This document shows positions 8,877 through 18,151 of a stretch of 44,274 bases of DNA, piece by piece. Source of the stretch: Lachnospiraceae bacterium (GTDB lineage: Bacteria; Bacillota; Clostridia; Lachnospirales; Lachnospiraceae); NCBI GenBank assembly GCA_022652545.1, contig JALCRM010000015.1, positions 1 through 44,274 on the forward strand, written 5' to 3'. Position 1 is the first letter of the stretch, and each line of letters begins with the position of its first letter. Position numbers and translations under genes: made by a program. A model generated the notes under the pieces. That model saw nothing but the letters and a program-made list of their open reading frames with translations, did not search any database and had not been told where the DNA came from.

Positions 8877-10352
8877 ATGACGGAAAATGACCCGTGCAAA
8901 CTGAATATACAGGGCGCGGACGGAGAGGTGCCTTCCCCGGAAAACAGTGAGGCAAGGCAGGCTTATTTCATCCGCCGCATGCAGGCCTATGTGGCGGATA
9001 AATCGCTCACGATGCGCCGTCCTCTGACGGCCTGTATCGTCACGTTCGGCTGTCAGATGAATGCCCGCGACAGTGAAAAGCTCGCCGGCGTACTGAAGGC
9101 CTGCGGTTTTGTGCTGCAGGACGATGAAAATGCCGATTTTGTGCTGTACAATACCTGCACCGTACGCGACAATGCCGACCAGCACGTGTACGGACGGCTC
9201 GGACGGCTCCATGAATACCGGCGCAGCAATTCCTTTATGAAGGTGGCACTCTGCGGCTGCATGATGCAGCAGAGCAGCTGTGTGGAGAAGATCCGCAGGA
9301 GCTATCCGTTCGTCAGCCTGATCTTCGGGACCTACAACATCTACTGCCTGCCGGAATACCTCTGGGAGGTATATCACTCCCGTAAACGTGTCATTGAGAT
9401 CTGGGACGGCAGCGAGCAGACCTCCGACGCCCTTCCGGCGGAGCGCAAGTTTTCTTTCAAATCCGGCGTCAATATCATGTACGGCTGCAACAACTTCTGC
9501 AGCTACTGCATCGTACCGTATGTGCGCGGCCGCGAACGCAGCCGCGAGCCGGAGGATATCCTGCGCGAGGTGCGCAGGCTTGCAGCCTCCGGCGTGAAAG
9601 AGATCATGCTCCTCGGGCAGAACGTCAACAGCTACGGCAAAACACTGGAGCACCCCCTGACCTTTGCGCAGCTTCTGGAGGAGGTCTGTGCCATAGACGG
9701 CATCGAGCGGATCCGTTTCATGTCGTCCCATCCGAAGGATCTTTCCGACGAGCTGATCGACACGATCGCCCGGAATCCGAAGGTCGCGCGGCACATCCAC
9801 CTGGCCCTGCAGTCCGGCTCCGACCGCATCCTTACCGCCATGAACCGGCACTATACGAAAGCACATTTTCTGGATCTGGCCGGCAGGATACGCGGCTGCA
9901 TCCCGGATGTGGCCATTACGACCGACATCATCGCCGGCTTTCCCGGTGAGACTGCCGAAGACGTCGATGAAACGATCGACGTCATCGAAAAGGTGAAATT
10001 CGAAAATGCCTATACGTTCATCTATTCGGTCCGTTCCGGTACGCCGGCCGCTAAAATGGTGCAGCTGCCGGAGGAAGTAAAAAAAGAGAACTTCGACCGT
10101 ATCCTCAGCGCCGTGCAGGCCTCCTCAAAGGAGAGGGCCCTCGCACTGCAGGGACGGTGCTTCGAAGCCCTGGCTGAAAGTCTCGATGAACAGCAGCCCG
10201 GCTATGTGACGGGGCGTCTCTCCGACAACATGATCGTGCATTTCAGGGGAGATGCCTCCATGATCGGACATTTCTATCAGGTCCGCCTCGATGAATGCCG
10301 CGGCTTTTATTATTTCGGAACGGTTATAAACGGGCAGGAGAGTGCTGAATGA
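8877..10352 (+). CDS. miaB: tRNA-2-methylthio-N6-dimethylallyladenosine synthase
   Basis: Radical-SAM methylthiotransferase that adds the 2-methylthio group to i6A37 of tRNAs, the step after MiaA. The 491-residue protein has the N-terminal UPF0004 domain with its cluster cysteines (TFGCQMN, NTCTVRDNA, CGCMMQ), the radical-SAM triad C-x3-C-x2-C in YGCNNFCSYCIVPYVRGRE, the conserved FMSSHPKDLSDELID and HIHLALQSGSD, and a C-terminal TRAM domain (GRLSDNMIVHF). It starts with ATG 8877, 4 bases after pepT, and its stop overlaps the mutS start (ATGA). Its partner miaA lies five kilobases downstream in the same gene string. Confidence 0.97.
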   Translation: MTENDPCKLNIQGADGEVPSPENSEARQAYFIRRMQAYVADKSLTMRRPLTACIVTFGCQMNARDSEKLAGVLKACGFVLQDDENADFVLYNTCTVRDNADQHVYGRLGRLHEYRRSNSFMKVALCGCMMQQSSCVEKIRRSYPFVSLIFGTYNIYCLPEYLWEVYHSRKRVIEIWDGSEQTSDALPAERKFSFKSGVNIMYGCNNFCSYCIVPYVRGRERSREPEDILREVRRLAASGVKEIMLLGQNVNSYGKTLEHPLTFAQLLEEVCAIDGIERIRFMSSHPKDLSDELIDTIARNPKVARHIHLALQSGSDRILTAMNRHYTKAHFLDLAGRIRGCIPDVAITTDIIAGFPGETAEDVDETIDVIEKVKFENAYTFIYSVRSGTPAAKMVQLPEEVKKENFDRILSAVQASSKERALALQGRCFEALAESLDEQQPGYVTGRLSDNMIVHFRGDASMIGHFYQVRLDECRGFYYFGTVINGQESAE

Positions 10353-13030
10353 ACAACGGCAATGAACTGGACAGCGAAGCTTTGTCTCCGATGATGCAGC
10401 TGTATCTGGAGACCAAAAAACAGTATCCGGACTGTATCCTGATGTACCGCATCGGGGACTTTTTCGAGATGTTTTTTGAAGACGCGGAGATCGTTTCCAA
10501 GGAACTCGAACTCACACTGACAGGTAAAAACTGCGGTCTCGAAGAGCACGCGCCGATGTGCGGCGTGCCTTTCCATGCCGTGGATTCCTATATCACCAAG
10601 CTTGTGCAGGCAGGCCACAAGGTCGCCGTCTGCGACCAGGTGGAGGATCCGAAGCTGGCCAAGGGCCTCGTGAAGCGGGAAGTGATCCGCATCGTGACGC
10701 CCGGCACCAACACGGACATGCCGTCTCTCGAAGAGGGCCGCAACAACTTCCTTTTCTGCGTGTTTTACTGCATCGGTGCGAGCGGCATTGCGGTCGCGGA
10801 CATTTCCACCGGCGACTTTTATGTGACGGAGGTGGACAGCCCCAAGAAGATCCAGGACGAGATCATCAAATACACGCCCTCGGAGATCATCTGCAACGAC
10901 GCTTTCGAGATGAGCGGGCTGGATCTGACGGACCTGCACAACCGCCTCGGCATCACCTTCAACAGACTGGATGCCTCCTGTTTTGAAGAAGACAGTGCCA
11001 AAGCCACGGTGCTCGAGCACTTCCGGGTCGCCGACACCGTAAGCCTCGGGATCGACGATTTCCATGCCGGTACCATAGCCGCGGGGGCGCTGCTGCGCTA
11101 TCTGTACAATACCCAGAAAAACGGGCTTTCGAACCTGACGACGATCACGCCGTACCTTGCAAGCCGCTATATGCTGCTCGATTCTTCGACGCGCCGCAAC
11201 CTGGAGCTTACGGAAACGATGCGTGAAAAGCAGAAGAGAGGCTCCCTGCTCTGGGTACTGGACAAGACGAAGACAGCCATGGGCGCGAGGCTCCTGCACA
11301 GGATGCTGGAGCAGCCGCTGATCGACAGGGAAAGCATAGAAGGGCGCCTGAATGCCATCGACACCCTGAACCGCAATGCCGTCGACCGCGACGAGCTGCG
11401 GGAATATCTCCAGCCGGTCTACGACCTGGAGCGGCTCCTTACCAAAATATCTTACAAGAGCGCCAATCCCCGCGACCTGATCGCCTTCTGGAATTCCCTG
11501 CGCATGTTCAGCCCCATCCGCCAGGTCCTGCAGAATCTGTCTTCGCAGGATGCGGAACTGACGCGCCTGTACGACGGGATTGGAGAATTTGCGGACATCC
11601 TGGACCTCCTCGACCGTTCCATCGAAGAGGATCCGCCGCTTCTCATCCGGGAAGGCGGTTTTATCAAAGACGGATACGACGCGGACATCGACCATCTGCG
11701 CAAAGCCAAGACCGAAGGCCGCAGCTGGCTCATGGAACTTGAGGAAAAGGACCGTGAACGCACCGGCATCAAAAACCTGAAGATCAAATACAACAAGGTG
11801 TTCGGCTATTATTTTGACGTCACGAACTCCTACAAAAACCTGGTGCCGGAGGACTATGTCCGCAAGCAGACACTGACCGGCTCCGAGCGCTACACCACGC
11901 CGCGCCTCAAGGAGCTCGAGGACACGATCCTGAACGCGGAGGACAAGCTCAACGCGCTTGAATATGACGCCTTCTGCGCGGTGCGCGACAGGATCGGCGA
12001 ACAGATAGCCCCGATCCAGGAATCTGCGCGCGCGGTGGCCGCCCTTGACGTTTACTGCTCGCTGGCTCTCGTGGCCGAACGAAACCGCTATGTGAAGCCG
12101 AAGTTCAACGAAAAGGGCGTCATCAACATCCGGAACGGCAGACACCCCGTCGTCGAGCAGATGCTCTCCGGCGATTTTGTCGCGAACGACTGCTATCTGG
12201 ACAACGCCAAAAAAGCGATCTCCATCATCACCGGCCCCAACATGGCAGGCAAGTCCACCTATATGAGGCAGACGGCGCTGATCGCTCTCATGGCGCAGTG
12301 CGGGAGCTTTGTTCCGGCCGAAAGTGCGGATCTGTGCGTTGTGGACCGCATCTTTACCCGCGTGGGCGCCTCCGACGACCTGGGCAGCGGCCAGAGCACC
12401 TTCATGGTCGAGATGAACGAGGTCTCCAACATCCTGCGCAACGCCACGCCGAAAAGCCTCATCATCCTTGACGAGATCGGAAGGGGCACTTCCACCTACG
12501 ACGGACTTTCCATCGCCTGGGCTGTGATCGAGCACATCAGCAACAAACATTTCCTGGGCGCCAAGACGCTCTTTGCCACCCACTACCACGAGCTCACGGA
12601 GCTCGAAGGCAAAATGGACAATGTGAACAACTACTGTGTCGCGGTCAAGGAGAACGGCGACGACATCGTATTCCTGCGCAAGATCGTCAAGGGCGGCGCC
12701 GACAAGAGCTACGGCATCCAGGTCGCCAAGCTGGCAGGGCTGCCGGAGATGGTGGTGGACCGGGCAAAAGAGATCCTCAACAGTCTCGTGGACAGCGACA
12801 TCACGGAGAAGGTACAGGCGATCAAACCCGTGACCGCAGACAAAACAGCGGAAAAGGTCCCGCACTACGACGATGTGGACCTCGGGCAGATGAGCATTTT
12901 CGCGACCGTAAAGGACGAGGACGTCCTGAAAGAGCTGAAGGAGATCGACATTCCGAACCTGACGCCCATGGATGCGCTGAATACACTGTACAGACTGCAG
13001 AACGAGCTGAATAACCGCTGGCAGAACTGA
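10349..13030 (+). CDS. mutS: DNA mismatch repair protein MutS
   Basis: Recognises mismatches and small loops and recruits MutL. The 893-residue protein has the N-terminal mismatch-binding wedge with the Phe-x-Glu motif (RIGDFFEMFFEDA), the connector and lever/clamp domains, and the ABC-type ATPase: GPNMAGKSTYMRQ (Walker A), the ST-rich signature DDLGSGQSTFMVEM, LIILDEIGRGTSTYDG (Walker B) and ATHYHEL. A C-terminal tail with a Met-Ser-Ile-Phe segment (LGQMSIF) resembles the beta-clamp or tetramerisation region of MutS. ATG 10349 overlaps the miaB stop by 4 bases; mutL follows after 13 bases. A 989-residue open frame lies antisense to it but is judged a codon-bias artefact. Confidence 0.98.
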   Translation: MNNGNELDSEALSPMMQLYLETKKQYPDCILMYRIGDFFEMFFEDAEIVSKELELTLTGKNCGLEEHAPMCGVPFHAVDSYITKLVQAGHKVAVCDQVEDPKLAKGLVKREVIRIVTPGTNTDMPSLEEGRNNFLFCVFYCIGASGIAVADISTGDFYVTEVDSPKKIQDEIIKYTPSEIICNDAFEMSGLDLTDLHNRLGITFNRLDASCFEEDSAKATVLEHFRVADTVSLGIDDFHAGTIAAGALLRYLYNTQKNGLSNLTTITPYLASRYMLLDSSTRRNLELTETMREKQKRGSLLWVLDKTKTAMGARLLHRMLEQPLIDRESIEGRLNAIDTLNRNAVDRDELREYLQPVYDLERLLTKISYKSANPRDLIAFWNSLRMFSPIRQVLQNLSSQDAELTRLYDGIGEFADILDLLDRSIEEDPPLLIREGGFIKDGYDADIDHLRKAKTEGRSWLMELEEKDRERTGIKNLKIKYNKVFGYYFDVTNSYKNLVPEDYVRKQTLTGSERYTTPRLKELEDTILNAEDKLNALEYDAFCAVRDRIGEQIAPIQESARAVAALDVYCSLALVAERNRYVKPKFNEKGVINIRNGRHPVVEQMLSGDFVANDCYLDNAKKAISIITGPNMAGKSTYMRQTALIALMAQCGSFVPAESADLCVVDRIFTRVGASDDLGSGQSTFMVEMNEVSNILRNATPKSLIILDEIGRGTSTYDGLSIAWAVIEHISNKHFLGAKTLFATHYHELTELEGKMDNVNNYCVAVKENGDDIVFLRKIVKGGADKSYGIQVAKLAGLPEMVVDRAKEILNSLVDSDITEKVQAIKPVTADKTAEKVPHYDDVDLGQMSIFATVKDEDVLKELKEIDIPNLTPMDALNTLYRLQNELNNRWQN

Positions 13031-13043
13031 AGCGGAGGGACGT

Positions 13044-15113
13044 ATGGAAATACATGTTCTGAACGAGGATACCATCAATAAGATCGCGGCCGGCGAGGTC
13101 ATCGAACGTCCGTTCAACGTGGCGAAGGAGCTGATCGAAAATTCGATCGACGCCGGCGCGAATGCGATCACCTGTGAGATCAAAGACGGCGGCGTATCCA
13201 TGCTGCGCGTCACCGACAACGGCAGCGGCATAGAAGCCTCGCAGATCACGAGAGCTTTCCGGCGCCACGCGACCAGCAAGATCAGCGAGGAAAAAGATCT
13301 GCAGGACCTTCAGACGCTGGGGTTCCGCGGAGAAGCGCTCTCGAGCATCGCCGCCGTCGCTTCGGTGGAAATGATCACCAAGACGCCGGACTCCCTGACG
13401 GGCATCCGGGCCCTGAACACCGGCCTTCATCCCACGAGCGAAGACGCGGATGTCATCCCGCTGGAGATCGCGGAGATCGGCGCGCCCGACGGTACGACGG
13501 TCATCGTGCGCAATCTTTTCTACAATGTGCCCGTACGGCGTAAATTTCTGAAGTCCGAGCAGACCGAAGCCGGCTATATCACCGAGCTTATTGAGCATCT
13601 GGCGCTTTCTCACCCGGATATTTCCTTCCATTACCGCATAAACGGTAAAGAAAAGCTCCATACTTCCGGCAACGGCGATATCAAAGAGCTGATCTACCGC
13701 ATCTACGGGCGGGAAATCTCCGGTGCTGTACTGCCCGTAACAGGCAGCGGAAAACTCGGTGATTCGGAGATCTCCATACACGGGTTTATCGGCAGGCCCG
13801 AAGTCAGCCGCGGCACCAGGGCTTTCGAACTGTTTTTCATAAACGGTCGTGTCATCGAAAACAAAATGCTCTCCAGCGCGCTGGAGTCGGGCTACCGTAC
13901 GGATCTCATGCAGCATCAGTTTCCGTTTGCGGTGCTCTACCTGGAGCTCCCCCCTGCCCTTGTGGACGTCAACATCCACCCGTCCAAGCGGGAGGCCCGG
14001 TTCACGGACAGCCCCTCGGTCTTTGCCTTCGTGGAAGGGGCCGTACACCGTGTCCTGCACGGAGCGGAGCTGATCCCCAAGGCCACGCTGCGCAGCGAAA
14101 AGGAGATCCGCAGCGAGGACGAAGCCGCCCGCCGGTCCGGGCTCGCCGCTGACATCGCAGAGCCGTTCGAACAGGCTCTCCGGTCAAAACAGGGCGCAGC
14201 GCCGGAGACAGCCGTGCAGTCGGTACTGCCGGGCTTTCCTTCGGCGGCAAAGGCTGTCCCGCCGGTTATGGAGAGTGCGCCGGCGTCTTCACGTCAGTCC
14301 GCCTTACGGGAAGAAAACGCAGCAGACAGCTACGGCTTTTTTGACGACCGCAGAAAAGAACGGGCAAGTGCGGAGCCGGACGGCAATGCACAGAAAAGCA
14401 CTGCGCCGGAAAGCGCGGCAGACCCCGGGACAGGAGCTGTCCCGGAAAATGCGCCGGAAAGCACGGGCCTGTCGGAAAACGTACCGTCTTCTTCGGAAGA
14501 GCGCCGCATCCTGTCTCCGGAAAATGTAACGGAATTCCGCATTCTGGGGCAGATCTTCCGCACCTACTGGCTGGTAGCCTTTGAAGACAAACTGCTGCTG
14601 ATCGACCAGCACGCGGCACATGAAAAGGTGATGTATGAACACCTGCTCAGCAGCTACCGCGCCGAAAGTGCCGCCGGGGCAGTATCCCAGAACCTTATGC
14701 CGCCTGCCGTCATAACCTTTTCAGGCCGTGAGGAAGCCGTCTACCTCCAGTATGCAGATGTCTTCAAAGCCATGGGGTATCTGATCGAGGAGTTCGGTAC
14801 CGGCTCCTATGCCATACGTGCAGTGCCGATGGAGCTTTTCGGCAATTCCCCCGAGCGGCTCCTCAGGGATACCATCGACGAAGTCATGAACGAAAAGCCG
14901 AACATAGACCCGAAGGACATTCTTTCCCGTATTGCGACAATGTCCTGCAAAGCCGCGGTAAAGGGTAATACGGAGATCACGGAAGCCGAGGTAAAGGCAC
15001 TGATCGACGAACTGCTTACCCTGGAGGATCCTTATCACTGCCCGCACGGACGTCCCACCATGATTGTCCTGACAGAGCAGGAGATCGAAAAAAAGTTCAA
15101 GCGGATCGTGTGA
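13044..15113 (+). CDS. mutL: DNA mismatch repair protein MutL
   Basis: GHKL-ATPase endonuclease of mismatch repair, 689 residues. The N-terminal domain has IAAGEVIERP, LIENSIDAGA (N-box), VTDNGSGI and TLGFRGEALSSI (ATP lid), then the transducer domain with FINGRVI and NIHPSKREARF. Residues roughly 345-490 form a low-complexity Ala/Glu/Pro/Ser linker. The C-terminal dimerisation domain keeps LLIDQHAAHEKVMYE, the DQHA-x2-E-x4-E metal site of MutL proteins that nick DNA, and a late CPHGRPT motif. It is therefore expected to be a latent nuclease, as in bacteria without MutH (known for the family). ATG 13044 follows a GGAGGG site. Confidence 0.97.
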   Translation: MEIHVLNEDTINKIAAGEVIERPFNVAKELIENSIDAGANAITCEIKDGGVSMLRVTDNGSGIEASQITRAFRRHATSKISEEKDLQDLQTLGFRGEALSSIAAVASVEMITKTPDSLTGIRALNTGLHPTSEDADVIPLEIAEIGAPDGTTVIVRNLFYNVPVRRKFLKSEQTEAGYITELIEHLALSHPDISFHYRINGKEKLHTSGNGDIKELIYRIYGREISGAVLPVTGSGKLGDSEISIHGFIGRPEVSRGTRAFELFFINGRVIENKMLSSALESGYRTDLMQHQFPFAVLYLELPPALVDVNIHPSKREARFTDSPSVFAFVEGAVHRVLHGAELIPKATLRSEKEIRSEDEAARRSGLAADIAEPFEQALRSKQGAAPETAVQSVLPGFPSAAKAVPPVMESAPASSRQSALREENAADSYGFFDDRRKERASAEPDGNAQKSTAPESAADPGTGAVPENAPESTGLSENVPSSSEERRILSPENVTEFRILGQIFRTYWLVAFEDKLLLIDQHAAHEKVMYEHLLSSYRAESAAGAVSQNLMPPAVITFSGREEAVYLQYADVFKAMGYLIEEFGTGSYAIRAVPMELFGNSPERLLRDTIDEVMNEKPNIDPKDILSRIATMSCKAAVKGNTEITEAEVKALIDELLTLEDPYHCPHGRPTMIVLTEQEIEKKFKRIV

Positions 15114-15123
15114 GGAGTCAATT

Positions 15124-16098
15124 TTGTTATTTGCAGGAAACCTGGTCAGTCAACTGAATCCCCTGGTCATTATCGCGGGCCCTACCGCTACCGGGAAAAG
15201 CTCTCTTGCCGTCGAGCTTTCGCTGCGGCTGAACGGAGCGGTGATCTCTGCGGATTCCATGCAGGTATATCGGGGCATGGACATCGGTACCGCCAAGATC
15301 ACCCGGCAGGAAATGCGGGGTATCAGGCACTATCTGATCGACGTGGCCGATCCGTCCGAAGAGTGGAACGTCGTTCGTTTCCAGGCTGCCGCAAGGCTTG
15401 CGGAAGAGCGGATCCGGGGGGAAGGCAGGCTGCCCTTTCTGTGCGGCGGGACCGGCTTTTACATACAGGCTTTTGTAAGGGGCATCGCCTTCACGGAAAC
15501 GGCGGACGACCCGGAATACCGGAAGGAGCTTGAGCAGCTGGCTGCGGAAAAAGGTCCCGCCGCGTTGTACCATATGCTGCAGGCCTGCGATCCGGATTCA
15601 GCCGCAAGTATCCATCCCAACAATATAAAGAGAGTGATACGCGCGCTGGAATATTACAGGCTAAGCGGCGGCGAGCCCATTTCCGAACATAACAGAAGGG
15701 AAAAACAGCGCCCCGATGCCTACGACACCATGACCTTTGTTCTGGAAATGCCTCGTGAACAGCTTTATGCGCGGATCGACAGCAGGGTGGATGCCATGTT
15801 CGAAGCAGGGCTGGCGGATGAGGTCAGAGAACTGCAGGCAAAGGGGCTGACTGACCGGGACGTTTCGATGCAGGGTCTGGGCTACAGACAGGTACTGCAG
15901 GCACTTGACGGTAAGATTACGATGGAGGAAGCAAAAGCAGCCGTCAAGGAAGAGACAAGGCATTTTGCAAAGCGCCAGGCTACCTGGTTCAGGCAGGACA
16001 GGGACGCAATACACGTGGATGCCTCGGCTGCAGCCGAAGATCCGGGCGCAATCGAGAACAGGATACGCGAACACTTCGGAAAGAGGGTCATGCAATGA
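15124..16098 (+). CDS. miaA: tRNA dimethylallyltransferase
   Basis: Transfers the dimethylallyl group from DMAPP to A37 of tRNAs reading UNN codons, making the i6A that MiaB then thiomethylates. The 324-residue protein has the P-loop IIAGPTATGKSSLAVEL, the DSMQVYRGMDIGTAKI substrate loop, the conserved HYLIDVADPSEEWNV, the CGGTGFYIQAF motif, and the C-terminal FAKRQATWFR tRNA-contact motif. The start is TTG 15124: AGGAG lies 7 bases upstream and no ATG is available before the P-loop. Its last 4 bases overlap the start of the next gene. Confidence 0.96.
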   Translation: MLFAGNLVSQLNPLVIIAGPTATGKSSLAVELSLRLNGAVISADSMQVYRGMDIGTAKITRQEMRGIRHYLIDVADPSEEWNVVRFQAAARLAEERIRGEGRLPFLCGGTGFYIQAFVRGIAFTETADDPEYRKELEQLAAEKGPAALYHMLQACDPDSAASIHPNNIKRVIRALEYYRLSGGEPISEHNRREKQRPDAYDTMTFVLEMPREQLYARIDSRVDAMFEAGLADEVRELQAKGLTDRDVSMQGLGYRQVLQALDGKITMEEAKAAVKEETRHFAKRQATWFRQDRDAIHVDASAAAEDPGAIENRIREHFGKRVMQ

Positions 16099-17375
16099 GC
16101 ACTGCGGAACGCTACGCCGAATTCGGCATTTCGGAAAAAGTACAGAAGACAGGGGAAGAGATCCTGTCCGGCCTGTCGGCCTGTTTTGACACAATCGACA
16201 GAAACGCGGAAGACAACCAGCTGCGTGTGATCAGGGCAATGCAGGATGCACACGTCGGGGAAGCCAGTCTGCTCGGCACTACGGGATACGGGTACGACGA
16301 CATCGGGCGGGAAGGCCTGGAAAAAACATATGCGCATTATTTCCGCACGGAAGATGCACTGGTGCGCCCGCAGATCACCTGCGGCACACATGCGCTCGCC
16401 CTTGCGCTGATGAGTAACCTGCGCCCCGGGGACGAGCTTCTTTCCGCTTCCGGCAGGCCTTATGACACGCTGGAGGAAGTGATCGGCATCCGGCCGTCTC
16501 GGGGTTCTCTTGCGGAATACGGCATCGCATACCGCCAGGCTGACCTTTCTCCGGACGGCAGCATGAGCTTTGAAAACATCCGGAATGCGATGACGCCCAA
16601 AACAAAGATCGTGGAAATACAGCGTTCGCGGGGGTACCTTTCACGCCCTTCCTTCTCAGTAAAGGAGATTGGGGAGACCATTGCGTTCGTACGCAGCCTG
16701 CGCCCTGATGTCACGGTCATGGTGGACAACTGCTACGGGGAATTCACGGAAACGGCAGAGCCTTCCGAAGTCGGCGCCGACATGATCGTCGGCTCCCTGA
16801 TCAAAAACCCGGGCGGCGGCCTCGCGCCTACCGGCGGCTACATCGCCGGCACGAAGGAATGTGTGGAAAATGCCGCCTGCCGTCTCACCTCTCCCGGCCT
16901 CGGAAAAGAAGTCGGAGCGACGCTCGGCATCCTTCCGCAGCTCTTCGAGGGGTTCTTCCTCGCGCCGGTCGCGACCGCAAGTGCACTCAAGGGGGCGGTA
17001 TTTGCGGCGGCCATGTATGAACGGCTGGGTTTTGAAGTCTTCCCTGCAAGCACGTCTGAGCGACACGATATCACGCAGGCGATCACCTTCCGGCTTCCGG
17101 AGCTGGAGGTTGCCTTCTGCCAGGGCATCCAGTCGGCTTCCCCTGTGGATTCCTTTGTCACGCCGCAGCCCGATGATATGCCGGGCTACGACAGTAAGGT
17201 CGTCATGGCCGCCGGAGCCTTCGTTTCCGGATCCACGCTCGAGCTTTCCGCCGACGGACCGCTACGCGAGCCCTACACCGTCTATTTCCAGGGCGGTCTG
17301 ACATGGCCCCACGCCAAGCTCGGCGTACTGAAGAGCGTGCAGAATCTCCTTGACCATGCCTATATTAAACTCTAA
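16095..17375 (+). CDS. methionine gamma-lyase-like PLP protein ('aluminium resistance protein' family)
   Basis: A fold-type I PLP enzyme of 426 residues in the family that Pfam calls Met_gamma_lyase, often annotated as aluminium resistance protein. Seen: an N-terminal helical part (EDNQLRVIRAMQDAHV), GTTGYGYDDIGREGLE, the PLP-phosphate region QITCGTHALALAL, VDNCYGEFTE with the pyridine-binding Asp, and Lys237 in SLIKNPGGGLAPTGGYIAG as probable Schiff-base lysine. The family is a normal neighbour of miaA and mutL in Clostridia. Substrate is not established from sequence; a cysteine or methionine lyase role is plausible. ATG 16095 overlaps the miaA stop. The 3' end carries the promoter for the following operon. 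Confidence 0.88.
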   Translation: MSTAERYAEFGISEKVQKTGEEILSGLSACFDTIDRNAEDNQLRVIRAMQDAHVGEASLLGTTGYGYDDIGREGLEKTYAHYFRTEDALVRPQITCGTHALALALMSNLRPGDELLSASGRPYDTLEEVIGIRPSRGSLAEYGIAYRQADLSPDGSMSFENIRNAMTPKTKIVEIQRSRGYLSRPSFSVKEIGETIAFVRSLRPDVTVMVDNCYGEFTETAEPSEVGADMIVGSLIKNPGGGLAPTGGYIAGTKECVENAACRLTSPGLGKEVGATLGILPQLFEGFFLAPVATASALKGAVFAAAMYERLGFEVFPASTSERHDITQAITFRLPELEVAFCQGIQSASPVDSFVTPQPDDMPGYDSKVVMAAGAFVSGSTLELSADGPLREPYTVYFQGGLTWPHAKLGVLKSVQNLLDHAYIKL

Positions 17376-17378
17376 AAT
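17350..17378 (+). promoter_or_regulatory. promoter of the radC-mre operon
   Basis: TTGACC (17350-17355) and TAAAAT (17373-17378) are spaced by 17 bases, inside and just over the stop codon of the preceding gene. The position, 49 bases before radC, fits a transcript covering radC and the elongation genes. Confidence 0.65.
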
Positions 17379-17426
17379 GTAGTAGACTCTTTTGCCTGCC
17401 CGGAGAAGACGGAAAGAGGGTCTGTC

Positions 17427-18113
17427 ATGAACAGCCGGAATTCAGCGGCAGAGAAGCCGTATGAGCGTTTCGTGTGTTTTGGCGCGCAGAGTCTTACAGA
17501 CGCCGAGCTCATCGCCATCATGCTGCGCACGGGCACGAAAGATTCCGATGCCGTCGATATCGGACGGAAGATACTGACAGGAAACCGTTCCGGAAAGGAA
17601 CCCTCCCTGTCCGTTTTGTATGATTTGACATTGAAGGATCTGCTGGCGATCCGGGGCATCGGAGAGGTGAAGGCCATCCGTATCCTCAGCATCGCGGAAC
17701 TTTCACGGCGGCTTTCGCAATGCCGCGAATCGGGCACGCTTTCGTTCAGTTCCCCCGATTCGGTCTACCGCTGCTACGGGGAAAAGCTGCGGCACAAGGA
17801 CAGGGAAGAGCTTCTGCTTCTGATGCTGGACAACCGGCTTTCACTCATTGCGGAAGAGGTCGTCACTGTCGGCACGGTGAACAGTACGCTGATCTCCGTG
17901 CGCGAGATCTTTTCCCTGGCTCTGCGGGAAAAAGCGGTGAATATCATGCTGCTGCACAACCATCCCAGCGGAGATCCGACGCCGAGCGAACAGGATATCT
18001 CGGTGACCGGCAGGATACGGGAAGCCGGAGAGCTCCTGGAGATCCGGCTGGTCGACCACATCATTGTCGGCGACGATTTTTACAGTATGAAGCAGATGGG
18101 ACTGCTGTCCTGA
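17427..18113 (+). CDS. radC: RadC family JAMM/MPN protein
   Basis: The 228-residue protein has an N-terminal helix-hairpin-helix part (SLTDAELIAIMLRTGTKDSDAVDIG and LLAIRGIGEVKAIRIL, each quoted only in core form) and a C-terminal JAMM metalloprotease-fold domain. The zinc motif H177-N-H179-PSGDPTPSEQD190 is complete, with a supporting Glu in the preceding strand. RadC proteins were linked to DNA repair, but their real activity is unsettled. In Firmicutes the gene commonly precedes mreB, as here. ATG 17427 follows AAAGAGGG. No truncation. Confidence 0.93.
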   Translation: MNSRNSAAEKPYERFVCFGAQSLTDAELIAIMLRTGTKDSDAVDIGRKILTGNRSGKEPSLSVLYDLTLKDLLAIRGIGEVKAIRILSIAELSRRLSQCRESGTLSFSSPDSVYRCYGEKLRHKDREELLLLMLDNRLSLIAEEVVTVGTVNSTLISVREIFSLALREKAVNIMLLHNHPSGDPTPSEQDISVTGRIREAGELLEIRLVDHIIVGDDFYSMKQMGLLS

Positions 18114-18151
18114 CAAAACAGGGCAGCTCCGACGGGAGGAAACTTGTTTTG

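Noticed and set aside
6437..8899. 820-residue open frame antisense to the nuclease-like gene and pepT
   Set aside because: Same codon-bias artefact; it spans two real genes with clear motifs on the plus strand and has no domain of its own.
10310..13279. 989-residue open frame antisense to mutS
   Set aside because: mutS has all its motifs and high third-position GC, which keeps the mirrored frame free of stops. The antisense product has no recognisable domain, and no promoter or ribosome site was seen for it.
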